Source: Helichrysum umbraculigerum (taxonomy: Eukaryota; Streptophyta; Magnoliopsida; Asterales; Asteraceae). From it: DNA of 64,000 bases. The stretch spans positions 134,242,090 through 134,306,089 of the forward strand of contig CATIUR010000002.1 in assembly GCA_949592205.1 (NCBI GenBank), read 5' to 3'. The translations under genes were made by a program, and so were the position numbers. The notes under the pieces were generated by a model. That model made no database searches. It had not been told where the DNA came from and saw only the letters and a program-made list of their open reading frames with translations. This document shows positions 18,475-30,100 of this stretch, in pieces; the first letter of the stretch is position 1, and every line of letters begins with the position of its first letter.

Positions 18475-20238
18475 ATGGACCCGATTCCACCTACTCTAGC
18501 TTATTTGGCCAAAACTACACAAGAAAAGACTTTGATTCGGAAATGGCTAAAGAGGACATTTGGAAGTAATCGGTACATAGTTTGGGAAGACATGGGGAAA
18601 CTTGGAATCGAGGACAGGTTGAGGAATTTGATAGGATATGAGGTTCAGGAACATAAGTTCGACTCTTGGATTCAGCTTTTTAGCATTCGTGAGCCCATAT
18701 ACCCCGAGGTTGTCACTGAGTTTCTGATGACATTTGAGCTTAACCAAGAGTTAGGAATTGAAGATGACAAGAAGATAGCATTCAGATACCGAGGGAAGAG
18801 CCAGAGTGTTTCTATTTCGGGCTTAGCTAGACATTTGGGATTATATTCAGCGGATCAGATTAGCTCAGATTGGTTCTTACATAGTCATCAGACGATTCCT
18901 CATCATCCCGAGAGGAGCCATAGAGTCATTTGGAGTGAGCTGACGGGCACACATTATACTTGTGGTGCCAAGTCCTCGGCCTTGATTCTACCTCAGCTAC
19001 GTCTCCTACACAAGCTGATTGTTACATCTATTATGGGAAAGAAGGAGACCGGGCCGATAAATGGGGATGAGCTATATATCATTGATGCTATCATGAGCCG
19101 CCAGAATATCAATGTGGCTTGCATTATTGCTGAGAGGATGGCGAAGGAGAAGAACTTGGACCTGACGAAGCATGTGTTTATGGGAGCTTTCATCACCAGA
19201 TTGTTGAGAGGATTGCGACTCTTGAAAAAGAGTCATGAAGCCGAGTATAGGGTGTCTTCCACTTCATTACCATGTGACTTGGACTACTGCAAGCAGATCC
19301 ATTTGATCACTGAGGGTTCTGAGAGACAGTGTTACTGGAAGGACACTGATGAGCTTATCCCTGGATGTTTCATGACCAAGAAGAGGGTCAGAGAGGAGGA
19401 TGTTGAAACTCCGGTTGTTGATAGAGTAGATAGAGTACCGGATGTGCCTAGGAGTACCAGGACACCAGTCAGGGATGCTGGGGTTGGGACATCAGGTCCC
19501 CGAGCTCAGATACGACATACAGATCCAGTCACTCCCTTGACCCAGTACTTCATATTGCACGCGTTGGCTGCCAACAACGCGCATCAGGCACTTATAGCTA
19601 GGGCTTTAGGTATTCCAGCTCCCGAGCCGCTCCTGTACGAGTGTGTGCCACTACCACCAGTTCCACCATCCACTACCATTCCACCATCTACTACCATTCC
19701 ACCACCTACTACCATACCACCATACACTACCCACATACCACCTACCACTACCATTCCACCCACACGATCAGTCGAGCATTGTTTATCGGTTGATGCTGCA
19801 TTCCCACATCCTACTGTGTCAGCCCGTAGAGCCCGTTCTTCTCAGCAGTCCGTAGGAGGAGAGGCTGTTGGTTCCTACCGGCCAGATGTTGTTCATTTGG
19901 GCACTGATCCATTCACCTTATCAGAGTTTCAGGGATTGTTGGCATTAGACCCTATACCTTCTGATCAGCTTCCTACAGAGGAGATACTTAGGCACATCTA
20001 CAGATCCAAGATGGAGCGAGAGGGGATGACTTTTGAGGATTTCAGACAGTTGGCATTAGATGATCCGATGAAGTTACCTGCTTGCTCCCTTAGAGATGTA
20101 TTGATGCAGTATAGGCAGGTGAGGTCAGAGGAGCAGAGAGTCTCCAGTGGTCAGCAGTCAGTTGCTGGACCTTCCTCAGTTCCTCCACCGGTCCAGCCTT
20201 CTGTTCAGGACTCTGACCAGGGTTCTCCAGCACCCTAG
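18475..20238 (+). CDS. Athila ORF-1-like protein in the env slot of Athila1, 587 aa
   Basis: I start at the ATG that follows the splice acceptor; the open frame from 18,427 only adds intron-coded residues. Residues 1-300 match the 642-aa ORF of Athila2 in order: a KWL..G.NRYIVWED block, EFLMTF, a strand like YRGKSQSVSISGLARHLGLY, and NINVACIIAERM. These resemble the Arabidopsis ATHILA ORF-1 family (Pfam PF03078) as I remember it. Then comes a Pro/Thr-rich spacer with tandem IPP(S/P)TT units (19,660-19,760) and a C-terminal region rich in S/Q. No signal peptide or membrane span is seen. It lies where autonomous Athila elements carry an env-like gene. Function unknown. The frame is intact. Confidence 0.75.
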   Translation: MDPIPPTLAYLAKTTQEKTLIRKWLKRTFGSNRYIVWEDMGKLGIEDRLRNLIGYEVQEHKFDSWIQLFSIREPIYPEVVTEFLMTFELNQELGIEDDKKIAFRYRGKSQSVSISGLARHLGLYSADQISSDWFLHSHQTIPHHPERSHRVIWSELTGTHYTCGAKSSALILPQLRLLHKLIVTSIMGKKETGPINGDELYIIDAIMSRQNINVACIIAERMAKEKNLDLTKHVFMGAFITRLLRGLRLLKKSHEAEYRVSSTSLPCDLDYCKQIHLITEGSERQCYWKDTDELIPGCFMTKKRVREEDVETPVVDRVDRVPDVPRSTRTPVRDAGVGTSGPRAQIRHTDPVTPLTQYFILHALAANNAHQALIARALGIPAPEPLLYECVPLPPVPPSTTIPPSTTIPPPTTIPPYTTHIPPTTTIPPTRSVEHCLSVDAAFPHPTVSARRARSSQQSVGGEAVGSYRPDVVHLGTDPFTLSEFQGLLALDPIPSDQLPTEEILRHIYRSKMEREGMTFEDFRQLALDDPMKLPACSLRDVLMQYRQVRSEEQRVSSGQQSVAGPSSVPPPVQPSVQDSDQGSPAP

Positions 20239-22435
20239 ATCTGTGCACCCATATCTACATACTTACTATTTCCTCTATTCCATACTTTTGACTTATTGCG
20301 TGGTTGTGGAACTTTACTTTGTTATATTTTTGGAACATGAACTATCAGACACAGTCTGTTTAGTTTCTTTATCTTTTAAGTATTTAAGTTATCAGTTATT
20401 TAGTTTACTTATTATGTTTTTATTTCTGTTTTTCTTCTTAGTTAGAATAAGTGAATTGTGTTTGTGCAAATGAGAATTGAGGAAAGGAGATGCCGATCAT
20501 TCACGAAGAAACCGCTTTCTGCATGGATTCAACCAAGGAATTTTAATCACCTGCAGACCGCCGCTTCTTTCTTAAAACCATCTCCCCGTCTCTATCGTAG
20601 GGAAGTTCCTTTCTTTTTGTCATTATTTTCACCATTACCATATATCCAAATATGCCTAAATTCTAAGTGTGGGATTCCATCCCACCAAATTTTTCAAAAC
20701 ACTTAAAAATTGTTCCACTATTTTAAAACCTAAGTGTGGGATTTTTCCCGAAGAAAATCCTACGTCTTAGCAATGAAAATTGAGGACAATGTTGTTTTAA
20801 GTGTGGGATACACGGTATATATATACCGCAAGTTTATATTTGCCTGTCCAAAGTAATACCTCCGTTTTCATTCAAACTTTTTCAAAATTTTTTCGCAAAA
20901 CCAACCCAAAAGGTTGAGATTTTTAATCACCAAAACATTCGAAAACCCAACCTCGACGATGTTCGACATCCATTCGGTTGATTTCGAATATTTTCAAAAG
21001 ATTTTAGTCTTAGAATATTCTTTTAAAAGAGATAAACCTTCTGTCAAAATAAATAAATTGCTTTGGAAAGTAAGATAAGGCAAAGATAAGAACGTATCTT
21101 AAACTAAAACTGAGAAATCCTCTAGGCATCGCATGACTTGGTGCATATGACCCTTTGATTGTGAGGTACTTGAGCCTTTAATAAGCATTCACTTTTAATG
21201 CTTCACTTTCATTTCTGAGTGTGCGCCGATGCATGTGTCTTTGAATTAGAACTTGCTCCTGAATGCGTTTCGAGACCATACCAATGAGTGCCGTACGCGG
21301 TATAGGTGCAATTAGATGATCTTGGCATTTATTAGGATTAACCCATTTCTTTCATATCTTTTCAAGCCAACCCTTCCAACTTTCTTTTTAAAAGATTGTT
21401 GATGATCCAATTAGAAAACCCTTTGAGCCTTAGCCTATTTCATTTCCAAACCCTAAAACACTTCCCCACAACACAAACACTTTCCCACCAAACACCATTC
21501 CAGCTCGTGAATCTTCATAGATCATAAGTGAGGGCTACTTGAAATATCTTTCTATTGGTGTCTCATCTTCAAACATCTCTCCGTACCTATCAAGAGTTTA
21601 AAGAAAGAAATCCAAAGTGAAGATACGGTACAAAAGCGAAGTATTACTCATCACGAAGATATTATCCGCCAAAGACAGTACGAAATTGGTACTTGTCAAA
21701 AGAGAAGTCAAAGATGTCTCACTATATGAAGGATCTCCAAGGTCATAAAAATTAAAAAAAAAAAGAAAAAGAAAAAAAAAAAGAGAAAAGAAAAGAAAAG
21801 CAGACCTTGGAGAGCTCCTAGAAGAAGAAGACTACTCTCCACAGAAGAAAAATCTATCAGAACTCAAAAGAAACATCAAGAGCAGAGATTATTCATCTAG
21901 GAGATGAGTCTACTCTAGAAGTTATCTCAAGTGAAACTTGCTTTGATCTTTGAAAGCTCTGAGTCTGAAGTTCAAAAACCCTAAAACCATTGACCAAACT
22001 ACCCCTATCCTTACCTACCTTACCCTTACTCACACAACCCACTGAAATGCCTTGGGATAATTAGCACCGTTCTCAAAGGAGTGGTGGAGATTCGATTCTC
22101 GACCAAGCCTATGACGATAAGCACTGCATGACTGGCAATGAGCGATTTCGTTTCTATAGATTATAGGTAACCCGATACACTTTGAGTGAATTGAGTGACC
22201 CACTTGTGAGAATCGCCCAGTCATGTACATCTACGTCTCGAGAGTTGCAAAGCATGCCAAAAAGGGTTGATCAATTTTATGTTTAAGTATAGTTAATTTT
22301 TGTTGATGCTTACTTTCCGAAAAGATTTATCTACTTTGAAGAAAGTGACTTTCTGCAAAAAATACTCTAAGCATCCAAAATAATTTTTCAAAAAACTATT
22401 TTCCAAATGAGGTTTGCTTGAGGACAAGCAAAAGC
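20239..22435 (+). other. Athila1 long 3' untranslated region with conserved blocks
   Basis: No ORF of note is present. The word TAAGTGTGGGAT recurs at about 20,660, 20,730 and 20,800, copying the polypurine-tract sequence. Two stretches (about 21,125-21,345 and 22,055-22,260) are well conserved in Athila2 at about 29,065-29,285 and 28,090-28,320. Their small insertions and deletions are not multiples of three, so they are unlikely to be coding. An A/G-rich run lies at 21,745-21,800. Confidence 0.6.
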
Positions 22436-22451
22436 TTAAGTGTGGGATATT
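22436..22451 (+). other. Athila1 polypurine tract
   Basis: CTTAAGTGTGGGATATT precedes the LTR start TGATGTATC. AAGTGTGGGA before TGAT is the familiar Athila arrangement and is matched in Athila2 at 27,907-27,925. Confidence 0.8.
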
Positions 22452-22954
22452 TGATGTATCGCAAAAAGTCACGTTTTTACATGCATTAATTGCCCCATAT
22501 TTAGCTCTTTTCTAACAAATACATCTTAAAATCATAATTATTCATTAACTTTTGTTAGAAAGGTGTAAACTTGTCAGTCTTTTGAAAATCAAGCAAAAAG
22601 GGCAGAAAACTGACCTAAATAGGCACTATTCTGAGCCCAACCCTAATTCTACTGTAAACTTCATACCAGAACCTCATAATAGTCTTATTTTGTAGCTATG
22701 AAGATTACGAGAACGTGGATATAAGGATTGCTCAGAACGGATCAAGGACGAGAAAGTTATGCAAGTTACAGCGCAGCCGAAAGCTACAAAACATATTCTG
22801 AACACGCCCGGGCCCCACACATCCAATTTCTACCAAATTGGAATCATTAGAAGCGTAACGGAATTACGAAGCCTTAGGCGAAAGAATCAAGTCAATCGGA
22901 CGCGAAACGAAGAAGATACGGCCTTCCGAAGATGCGAGAAAAGTTGGAAAAATC

Positions 22955-23080
22955 ACACGGCCTAGCACACGGCCACCACCAGGCCGTACACGGCCTTGCT
23001 ATAGCCGTACACGGCCATAAACAAGCCGTACACTACCCTGTTTAGGCCGTACACGGTCTCTGTTGGTCTCACACGGCCTC
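22955..23080. repeat. GGCCGTACACGGCC palindrome cluster in the Athila1 LTR
   Basis: Seven or so copies of CACGGCC / GGCCGTACAC occur, several forming near-perfect palindromes, roughly 60-190 bases upstream of the TATA box. Athila2 has a related but different word (GGCCGTATACGG) at the same place. Confidence 0.85.
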
Positions 23081-23142
23081 TTCCTTGCTTCTTTGGCTTG
23101 TACGTGTGCTTGTGGACTTGTACTCTTGGATCCAAGGCTTGC

Positions 23143-23152
23143 CTATAAATAG
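23143..23152 (+). promoter_or_regulatory. TATA box of the Athila1 LTR
   Basis: CTATAAATAG is followed by a pyrimidine-rich leader (TTCTCTCTC blocks). The corresponding CTATAAATAC is found in both Athila2 LTRs. Confidence 0.7.
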
Positions 23153-24020
23153 AAGACCTCATTCACCTCATTTCACACACCATTATTCATAGAATTTCTC
23201 ACTTTCTCTCTCACACACATTCTCTCTCTAGCACTACTCTTAGGAGTTAGAGGAGAATTAGATTAGGTTAGCTTCTCTCTCTAGTTTCTCTCTCTAGAGA
23301 ACTAGAGAGATGTAGGCACGGTTCGAGTGGGGAAGATAGCTGTAGCTTGGGAATTTTATTGTATTGAAGTTTTCAATATTCTAGCTTATACTACTCAGTG
23401 TTACGCTGCTTAAATACTGGTTATTACTTATTCCTTTACTTACGGTTATTATGTTTTTTTTGCATGATATCTTTGTTTGTGTTGCGAATATTGCCATGCT
23501 ATTTACGTAGTTTAATACTGTGATTGTTGAAATGTAGATATTATGATTATGGATGATATTTAATTCAGTGGGATAAACATCATGAAATAACGGAAGTAAC
23601 GTTATACGGCTTTCATTTGTATAGCGCCGGAATCATCACGAATGTGTGTAGTACGGAACGTGGAAGCTATGAAAGTCGTGGGCACAATCCGTTATGGAAT
23701 AATGTCCCCAGTATTATGATTGGTGATTGTTTTGTTGTGTATCTGGTTGAGTTTTACATGAATTTAGACTTAATAAAGTGTCCACCCTTTCCAGTCTTTC
23801 ACGTGACTATTGCCTTAGGATAGGATCTGATCAACCCTAATACTACGTATATATAGTTATCTCATATTACAGTATGAAGCTATGAATATTCCGTAAAACG
23901 GCACAGTACTTCGTATAACGTTTAAACACGTGGGAAAAGCTAAGGAACTGCCGTAGGATTATTTCATTGTGGAATACCTAGAAGTCACCCTTTTAGAATA
24001 TGGGTCTAGGAACAATAAAG

Positions 24021-24285
24021 CTGTGGAAATGCTCGCTGCACCGTACACCGTTAGTACACCAAGGTTCAAATACAGCTGTGGAAATGCTCGCTGCACCGTA
24101 CACCGTTAGTACACCAAGGTTAACATACAGCTGTGGAACTACTTTAACGTACAGTACACCGTTAGTATGCCTTGAGTCTGGAACACTGTGGATATGCCAA
24201 ATGCACTGTACACCGTGAGTATACCTTGAGTCTGGAACACTGTGGATATGCCAAATGCACTGTACACCGTGAGTATTCCTAGGGA
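24021..24285 (+). repeat. Five tandem 55-bp units with TGTGGAAATG and GTACACCGT in the Athila1 LTR
   Basis: CTGTGG starts at 24,021, 24,076, 24,131, 24,186 and 24,240, a period of 54-55 bp. Each unit pairs a CTGTGGA word with GTACACCGT(T/G)AGTA. Scattered, degenerate copies of the same pair lie in the Athila2 LTRs (26,160-26,570 and 36,346-36,756). Confidence 0.88.
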
Positions 24286-25062
24286 TGAACGCCTGATAGC
24301 AAAGGAGGGTCTAATTCATGACTGAGTTAATTATGCTTAAACCAGTAATAAATGAGTTTTGAAAAGAAAGCAAGTATTCGGCTGTAATACAAGATGCTTA
24401 AACCGCTTAACTCAACATAATCGACAGCTCAACATATACAACATACAATTAGTACTTACCTAGATAAACTCAGATAGATTTAGGTGTTAAGAAAGGTCAG
24501 ATAGAAAATTGCAGTTTGTTACCTTATGCCTACACCCAGGATATATCATCCGTAGAGGTCGCTTAGTCTTACAAGGCAAGTGAGGGGGGTTTGAACAACC
24601 TGTTTCTGATCAGCATCAGGATAACCTAGGACTCAGTGACATATGCTTTTAGGCTTTTAGACTAAAACGTAGGGTCCTAGTGTTTACACCGACTGTCCGT
24701 CTGATGATTTGCCCAAGGTAGTCTCCAATCATCTGTCTAATGAATATCATCCAGAAACCCTAATTATCGAAGTTTCAGCAATCACGCTCTACCTGTTGCC
24801 TACTCTCTGTTTAATTTACTTGTTTTATTTAGTATTAGCTTATATAACCAACCAAAAACCTACCTACTTTTATAAACCCATCCTATCAGAAAGCTCATTT
24901 ACGGTAAGTCCCTTTTGGTTCCATTCGCTCCGATTTTAAGAACGACACTCGAGTTATACTTACTGCTTACTCCCCAAAAGTAGGTAGTACTTATAGTTTG
25001 AGCCCCAGTTCATATAAATTTAAAACCTAACACGTTCACACGTTGTTGCGTCGTTGCCTGCA

Positions 25063-25292
25063 GGACCGCCGTGCCAGCCCCCCTTGGAAAACGACCGCGG
25101 CTGTGTCAGCACTCTGACGGCGCAACATAATACAGAACAATGTACGCATAACAGCGACTACTGTAGGGAGAGTCTGCTCTATCGGCTCTCCAGTGGTAGG
25201 CAGTGGTGCTGGGGGTCGTGAGGACTCTCCTGTCTCAAATGTGGAGGGAAAACCCTCTAATGACCTCCAGTGCCTCAACATAGGAGTCATCC
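25063..25292 (-). mobile_element. Interior fragment of gypsy2 between the two Athila elements
   Basis: This GC-richer segment is unlike either Athila LTR. It ends with CATCC, the target duplication of Athila2, and continues on the other side of that element at 38,093. The minus-strand frame 25,036-25,290 follows on from the leader frame at 38,093-38,157, so both were one reading region. Its other side is cut by the end of the Athila1 LTR. Confidence 0.65.
25288..25292 (+). repeat. Target-site duplication CATCC, left copy
   Basis: CATCC precedes the TGACGTCG terminus and recurs at 38,093-38,097 after the other LTR. Confidence 0.93.
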
Positions 25293-26159
25293 TGACGTCG
25301 CCCGATAAGTCAGGTTCGTTTTAGTTCACGCGAGTGAACCTGTCCTCGTCGTCAAAGGACTCGTCCGGACAAATCAGGCGGGCGTCGTGGGTAAGTTTTA
25401 AAATTTATAATATGCGGGGCTCAACTTATAGGTACTACCTACTACACTGGGTGAGTAAGCAGCAAGTATAACTCGAGGTCGTTCTTTAATCGGAGCGAAT
25501 TGAAACAAAGCTTAGGCCAAAGATAAGGTTTACTATTAGGATGGGTTGTGTAGATAGGTAGATTTTGTTTGTTTGGTTTTCTAGTAAATTAATTGACTAA
25601 ATGCAGAAAAGTAAAATAGAGATGAGAATCGGTAATTAGCTAGATAGATAGAGAATGCGGCTGTTGAAGTTTCAATAATCAGTTGTTGGGATGATGTTCA
25701 TTATAAAGGTGATTAGGGACTTGATTAATTAACAGACAGATGCACTACAGGTGTAAACGCAAGGACCCTACTTGTTTCGGTCAGACCTACATAAGTATGT
25801 CACTGAGTACCTACGTTATCGTGATTCTGATCAGAACAGACTATCCGACCCCCCACACATGTCTTTGTAGAGACAGCGACCCTTGAAGGGTGCAGGAATA
25901 AGGTGACAGGCTGCCCATTGGGTTATTCCGACCTTTCTTAACACCTAACTACAACTGCTATTTATTTAACCATGTACTAATTATAAACCTATTATTTCAA
26001 ACTATCAGTTTTGTAGAGTCTAGGGGTTTTAAGAATCTTGAACCACTGCTGGGCTTGACTTTCATCTCTAGACTCATGCCTTAGGTTTTATAAGATTAAT
26101 TACTTCTGTCATGATCTAGAACTCTCCTTTGCGATCAGTCATTCGTCCCTAGACATACT

Positions 26160-26570
26160 TAACGGTGTACAGTGCACTTTTCCACAGCGGTTGCTAACCC
26201 TGAGTACTATTACGGTGTACGGTACTGTCACCATTTTCCACAATGCCGTATAATCGGGGAACAGTCTACCGTGTACTCCAACAGTCCCATGGTTCAACCA
26301 ATTCTAGATACTATTACAGTGTACAATGCTTACAGCATTTCCACGGCTTTATAACTAGAACTGATCTTACCGCGTATAACTATTTTTCCACAGATTAACC
26401 AATTCTAACTATAGACACGGTGTACTTTAGTTACTGTATTTCCACAGTGTTTTCGTAACCAGAGGTAGGCCTACGGTGTACTCGGCATTTCCACAGCTTT
26501 ATGATGTCTAGACCATATTCTAGGGTTTCTAGGTAGTCCACAGTGATGGTACCAACGGCTTTTCTCAGGC
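26160..26570. repeat. Degenerate ACGGTGTAC / TTTCCACAG repeats in the Athila2 3' LTR
   Basis: Around ten spaced copies of ACGGTGTAC paired with TTTCCACAG occur. They are the reverse complement of the tandem units in the Athila1 LTR. A small ORF here (26,172-26,354) is a by-product. Confidence 0.75.
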
Positions 26571-27242
26571 TTCCACGGTTGTACTCCACCAGTGGTGTTT
26601 CCATCGCTATACCTAATACTTTAGCCGAATTACAGTAACAGACACGGCTTCGTACGATAACACAGATAACAAACTACCGTATCTAGAGGTGATCAGTTTC
26701 TAAACCTAAGTAGCAGTCACGCGAAGGACTAGAAAGGGTGATCCATAACTAAGTCTAGATGCATGATAAGTTTGAACATAATAAAGTTTAATAATTCCCA
26801 ATCACATATTTTAAATAAAGATTAATTTAACATCATCCCTACGTCTAATTATCTACATTTCAACAACCGCAATAATACACTACTCAGTAATCATGGCAAT
26901 ACATATAGCACACATCATACAAATAAGCAGAAATAATTCAGACATAATATAAGTATGAGAGGATAGATATCACCAGAAATTCGAGCAGAGAAATATTGAG
27001 AAATGCGTAGTTTTGCACCAAGAATGCTTTTACACCGTGATTACAACGCCTTGCTTTTCTCTTCTCTACCTCTAACTAACTAACTATCTACTTCTCTCTA
27101 GAGAGAGAAAGCTCTAGAGAGAGAAACCAAAACTACAAGCTAAAAATAAAAACAACAAAATAAAATAAAAGAGAAGTGTGAAAATGAGAAGAGAATTGGA
27201 TGAATGATGAATGAAGTGTGTTGAAATGAGGAGGTGAAGGTT

Positions 27243-27253
27243 GGTATTTATAG
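27243..27253 (-). promoter_or_regulatory. TATA box, Athila2 3' LTR
   Basis: CTATAAATACC on the minus strand lies about 100 bases after the palindrome cluster in transcript sense. Confidence 0.65.
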
Positions 27254-27356
27254 ATTTGTCTCAACCGTATTCCTCAACCGTATTTCCACCTCCAAAATCT
27301 CAGCCGTATTTCCCTCCCGTATCAAGATTGCACCTTGGATGACCAAAACACACGAT

Positions 27357-27543
27357 ACGGTTGAGTTTGGCCGTATACGGGAGAGATTGGCCGTATCGGG
27401 GGAGGGACAAGGCCGGATACGGGGGAATTTGCCCGTATACGGCTGGGACAAGGCCGTATACGCCCAAGATTGGCCGTATACGGTCAAGCCTTGGCCGTAT
27501 ACGGCTGGGTTTGGCCGTATTCACCTTGTCTCTCCCGTATCGC
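27357..27543. repeat. GGCCGTATACGG palindrome cluster in the Athila2 3' LTR
   Basis: About eight copies of (T)GGCCGTATACGG or a variant, many with the perfect core CCGTATACGG, are spaced 20-30 bases apart directly upstream of the TATA box. Confidence 0.9.
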
Positions 27544-27906
27544 GGTCCGTCGGTTGCTTGTGATCTTCGTTTGGGCGTATCTTCTTCATCGTGCGTCCGT
27601 TTTCAACGTTCTTTATATCCACGCGACCGTCAACTCCTAACGAACATAATGACATAAGTTAGAGGTCATAATTCTTAGTTTTGCTCAAAAAGTGTTGGAA
27701 CGTGTGAACTAAAGATTCGTTGACCGTTTATGCTCCTTTTTTCACGTTTTTCGTAACATTTTCAATGGTTTTATAAATATCGCTTCCGTTTTGACTTAGT
27801 TAACAAAATATCATAATATTTGACATTATTGGTGTGGTTTTGCTAACTTTGAGTCTAAAATGCGGGAAATAACATAAGTAAAAACATGACTTTTTACGTG
27901 TTATCA

Positions 27907-27925
27907 AATATCCCACACTTAGAAC
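27907..27925 (-). other. Athila2 polypurine tract
   Basis: The minus strand reads TTCTAAGTGTGGGATATT and then the LTR start TGATAACACG, as in Athila1. Confidence 0.85.
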
Positions 27926-30100
27926 TTTGCTTGTCCTCAAGCAAGCTTGAAAATTCTCACCTGCTAAGAGTTTTTGAAAATAATAGTTTTAGGCTTTTGT
28001 CATAAAATACTTTGAGATTAGTCATTTGTCAGCCATTGGATAAATCTTTTCAGAAAGCAAGCATCATTAGAACAGTCACCCCTTAGATTTGAAATGTTAG
28101 CCCTGGCATACTTTCACAATTCTCGATGGATATTGTACATGACTAGGCGATCTCACTAGGTGGTCACTCAATTCACTCAGAAGTGTTTCGGGTTACCTAT
28201 CATTCTAAACAAACGAAATCGCTCATAAAGCCAGTCATGCATTTGCTTCTCGTCATAGGCTTGATCGAGAATCGGATCTCCACCACTTCAATGAGAACGG
28301 TGCTAATCATCCCAGGACATCCAGATGGGTTGTAATGTTTGGTGAGGTTTAAAGGGAATGGTATAGAAGGGGAATTGGTTTTAAATAAAAAGGGTTTTGC
28401 TTATCTTAGGCATTTTTAAACTTATGAAAAATTTTATTTAGATAAACTTTTTAATGAAAACGGAAACAGATAATGATAAGGGAGCGAGATAGCTATTTTG
28501 ACTTCTATCTCTTGGAAACACACGGAAGGTTTTTGAAATTTTAAGAGAGCAGAGTTTAGGGAGAATTCGAAGCACTTAGCTTTATTATATTTTTCGTTTC
28601 TTTTCTTTTCTACTTTTCTATATTTTTGGCTTAGAATTTCTTTGCCAAGGAATTTCTAAGGAATTTTCAAATTTATTCACTGTCCTTTTTTGAGATCTTT
28701 TCTGACTTTCATTTTTCACACTTTCGACAATTTCGAATTTACTTGGTGCCAATTTTTCGCACCACAAGACTCTCGATTTTTGAGTATTGATCATGGAAAC
28801 GCACACGAGGAGTTTTGAGTAAACACGATTTTTGTGAATTTTGAGTGAAAGCAAAAAGAATATCTAAATAGCGTTTTTCAAAAATTTAAAAATTTCTAAG
28901 ATAAGATTTGGTGGGTGTGGAAGTGAATAGGTTGAAAATTTGGGTTTTAATGAAACGAAAAGGCTAAGGCTCAACAGGGTTTTCTAGGCGGATCATCAAC
29001 ACTTAAAATGAGTGTTGGAAGGGTTTTGGGCTGGAAAAATGGTTTTAAAGAAAAAGGGGTTAATCCTAGGGAATGTCAAGGTCATCTGATTGCACCTACA
29101 CCGCGTACGACGCTCATCGGTGTGGTCTCGAAACGTATACCAAGAGCAAGTTCTAATTCAAAGCAAAAGCATCGGCACACACATCAATCGAAAGTGAAGC
29201 ATTAAAGATGAATGCTTAATGGGCTCAAGTACCTCACTGCAAAAAGGGTGTATGTGCCTAGCCGTGCGATGCTCATGGATTAACATTTCATTTCTAAGGA
29301 ATTCGTATTCTAACTTATGTTACTTTCCAAAGCAATTTATTTAATTTCTGACAAATAACCTTTCGCAAAAAATATTTTAAGTCAAAAAAATTTTAAAAAT
29401 TTTAGCAGAAATGAGGTTTTGATGAAAATTTTAAGCTTAATGGGTTTTAAGCTTATTTTTATTTGTAGCTTACTTTGGACAAGCAATCAAAGCCAAAATA
29501 CGGTATATCATACCGTGTATCCCACACTTAGAGGAACATTGTCCCTAATGTTCACAAACTAAGCATAAAATTCTTCTTTGGAGAAGAATCCCACACTTAA
29601 AGCTTGATTATATTTTGGAACTTTGTTTCTAAGTTGTTTTGATTTATGGGATTTATAATCCCACACTTAAAAATTTAAGCATAAAGGATAACGGTATAGA
29701 TATATTATGATATTTAATAACCACTAGGAAAAAGAACGAAAAACTCCCCTAAGACAGAATGAGACGGTTGTTTGATAGATTTGGGTGTGTAGACAGCAGT
29801 TGGAGAATCTAGCGTCGTTCAACCCGAATCTTGCGTGATTTGCGCGTCGTCTTATATATCCTTGGAGAACTTCAATTTTATTCGCATTTTTTCTTTATTC
29901 AAAAGCAAAATAAACATAACATCAGTAAATAAACTAAGATAATATGATAAATAAAAGCAGATAAATCCAACCAAATCATTGGTTGGTCCCAAAATATATC
30001 CACCGAATCACAATACTGATACAGTCATCCAAAATATCAAGTGATAGTACAGTCATCCAACATAAGTAATAATAAGATAAAGAGTGATAGATAAGTGGAA
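27926..30100 (-). other. Athila2 long 3' untranslated region
   Basis: It holds no significant ORF. It contains the two conserved blocks described for Athila1 (28,090-28,320 and 29,065-29,285) and four further copies of TCCCACACTTA (about 29,521-29,670), the reverse complement of the purine-tract core. Their repetition could mark decoy or ancestral priming sites. Confidence 0.6.

Larger units (their letters stand above)
16744..25062 (+). mobile_element. Athila1: 5'-truncated Athila-type Ty3/gypsy element, plus strand
   Basis: It begins abruptly inside a gag-slot ORF where the copia element was inserted. It continues through a leader intron, an Athila ORF-1-like gene, a 2.2-kb untranslated region, the tract AAGTGTGGGATATT and a 3' LTR starting TGATGTATCGC. 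The layout matches Athila2 at 25,293-38,092 feature by feature, though sequence identity is modest. There is no trace of pol between the gag-slot ORF and ORF2. Its 3' LTR abuts the leader of gypsy2, so it was inserted into that element. The exact right end (25,040-25,062) is uncertain because the 5' LTR is outside the window. Confidence 0.8.
22452..25062 (+). repeat. Athila1 3' LTR
   Basis: It starts TGATGTATCGCAAAAAG and is homologous along its length to the Athila2 LTRs in opposite orientation. Shared parts include the TATA region, the CTCTCTCTAGAGA block, the GTACACCGT repeats and the block beginning TTCGCTCCGATT near 24,925. The end is placed between 25,040 and 25,062. Small ORFs within it are chance frames. 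Confidence 0.72.
25293..27906 (-). repeat. Athila2 3' LTR (left copy)
   Basis: On the minus strand it starts TGATAACACG and ends GGGCGACGTCA. It has a purine tract at its inner edge (27,907). Confidence 0.95.

Noticed and set aside
27234..27657. Overlapping ORFs of 74-109 codons on both strands in the Athila2 LTRs (also 37420-37843)
   Set aside because: They arise because the GGCCGTATACGG palindromes contain no stop in several frames; they are duplicated in both LTRs.
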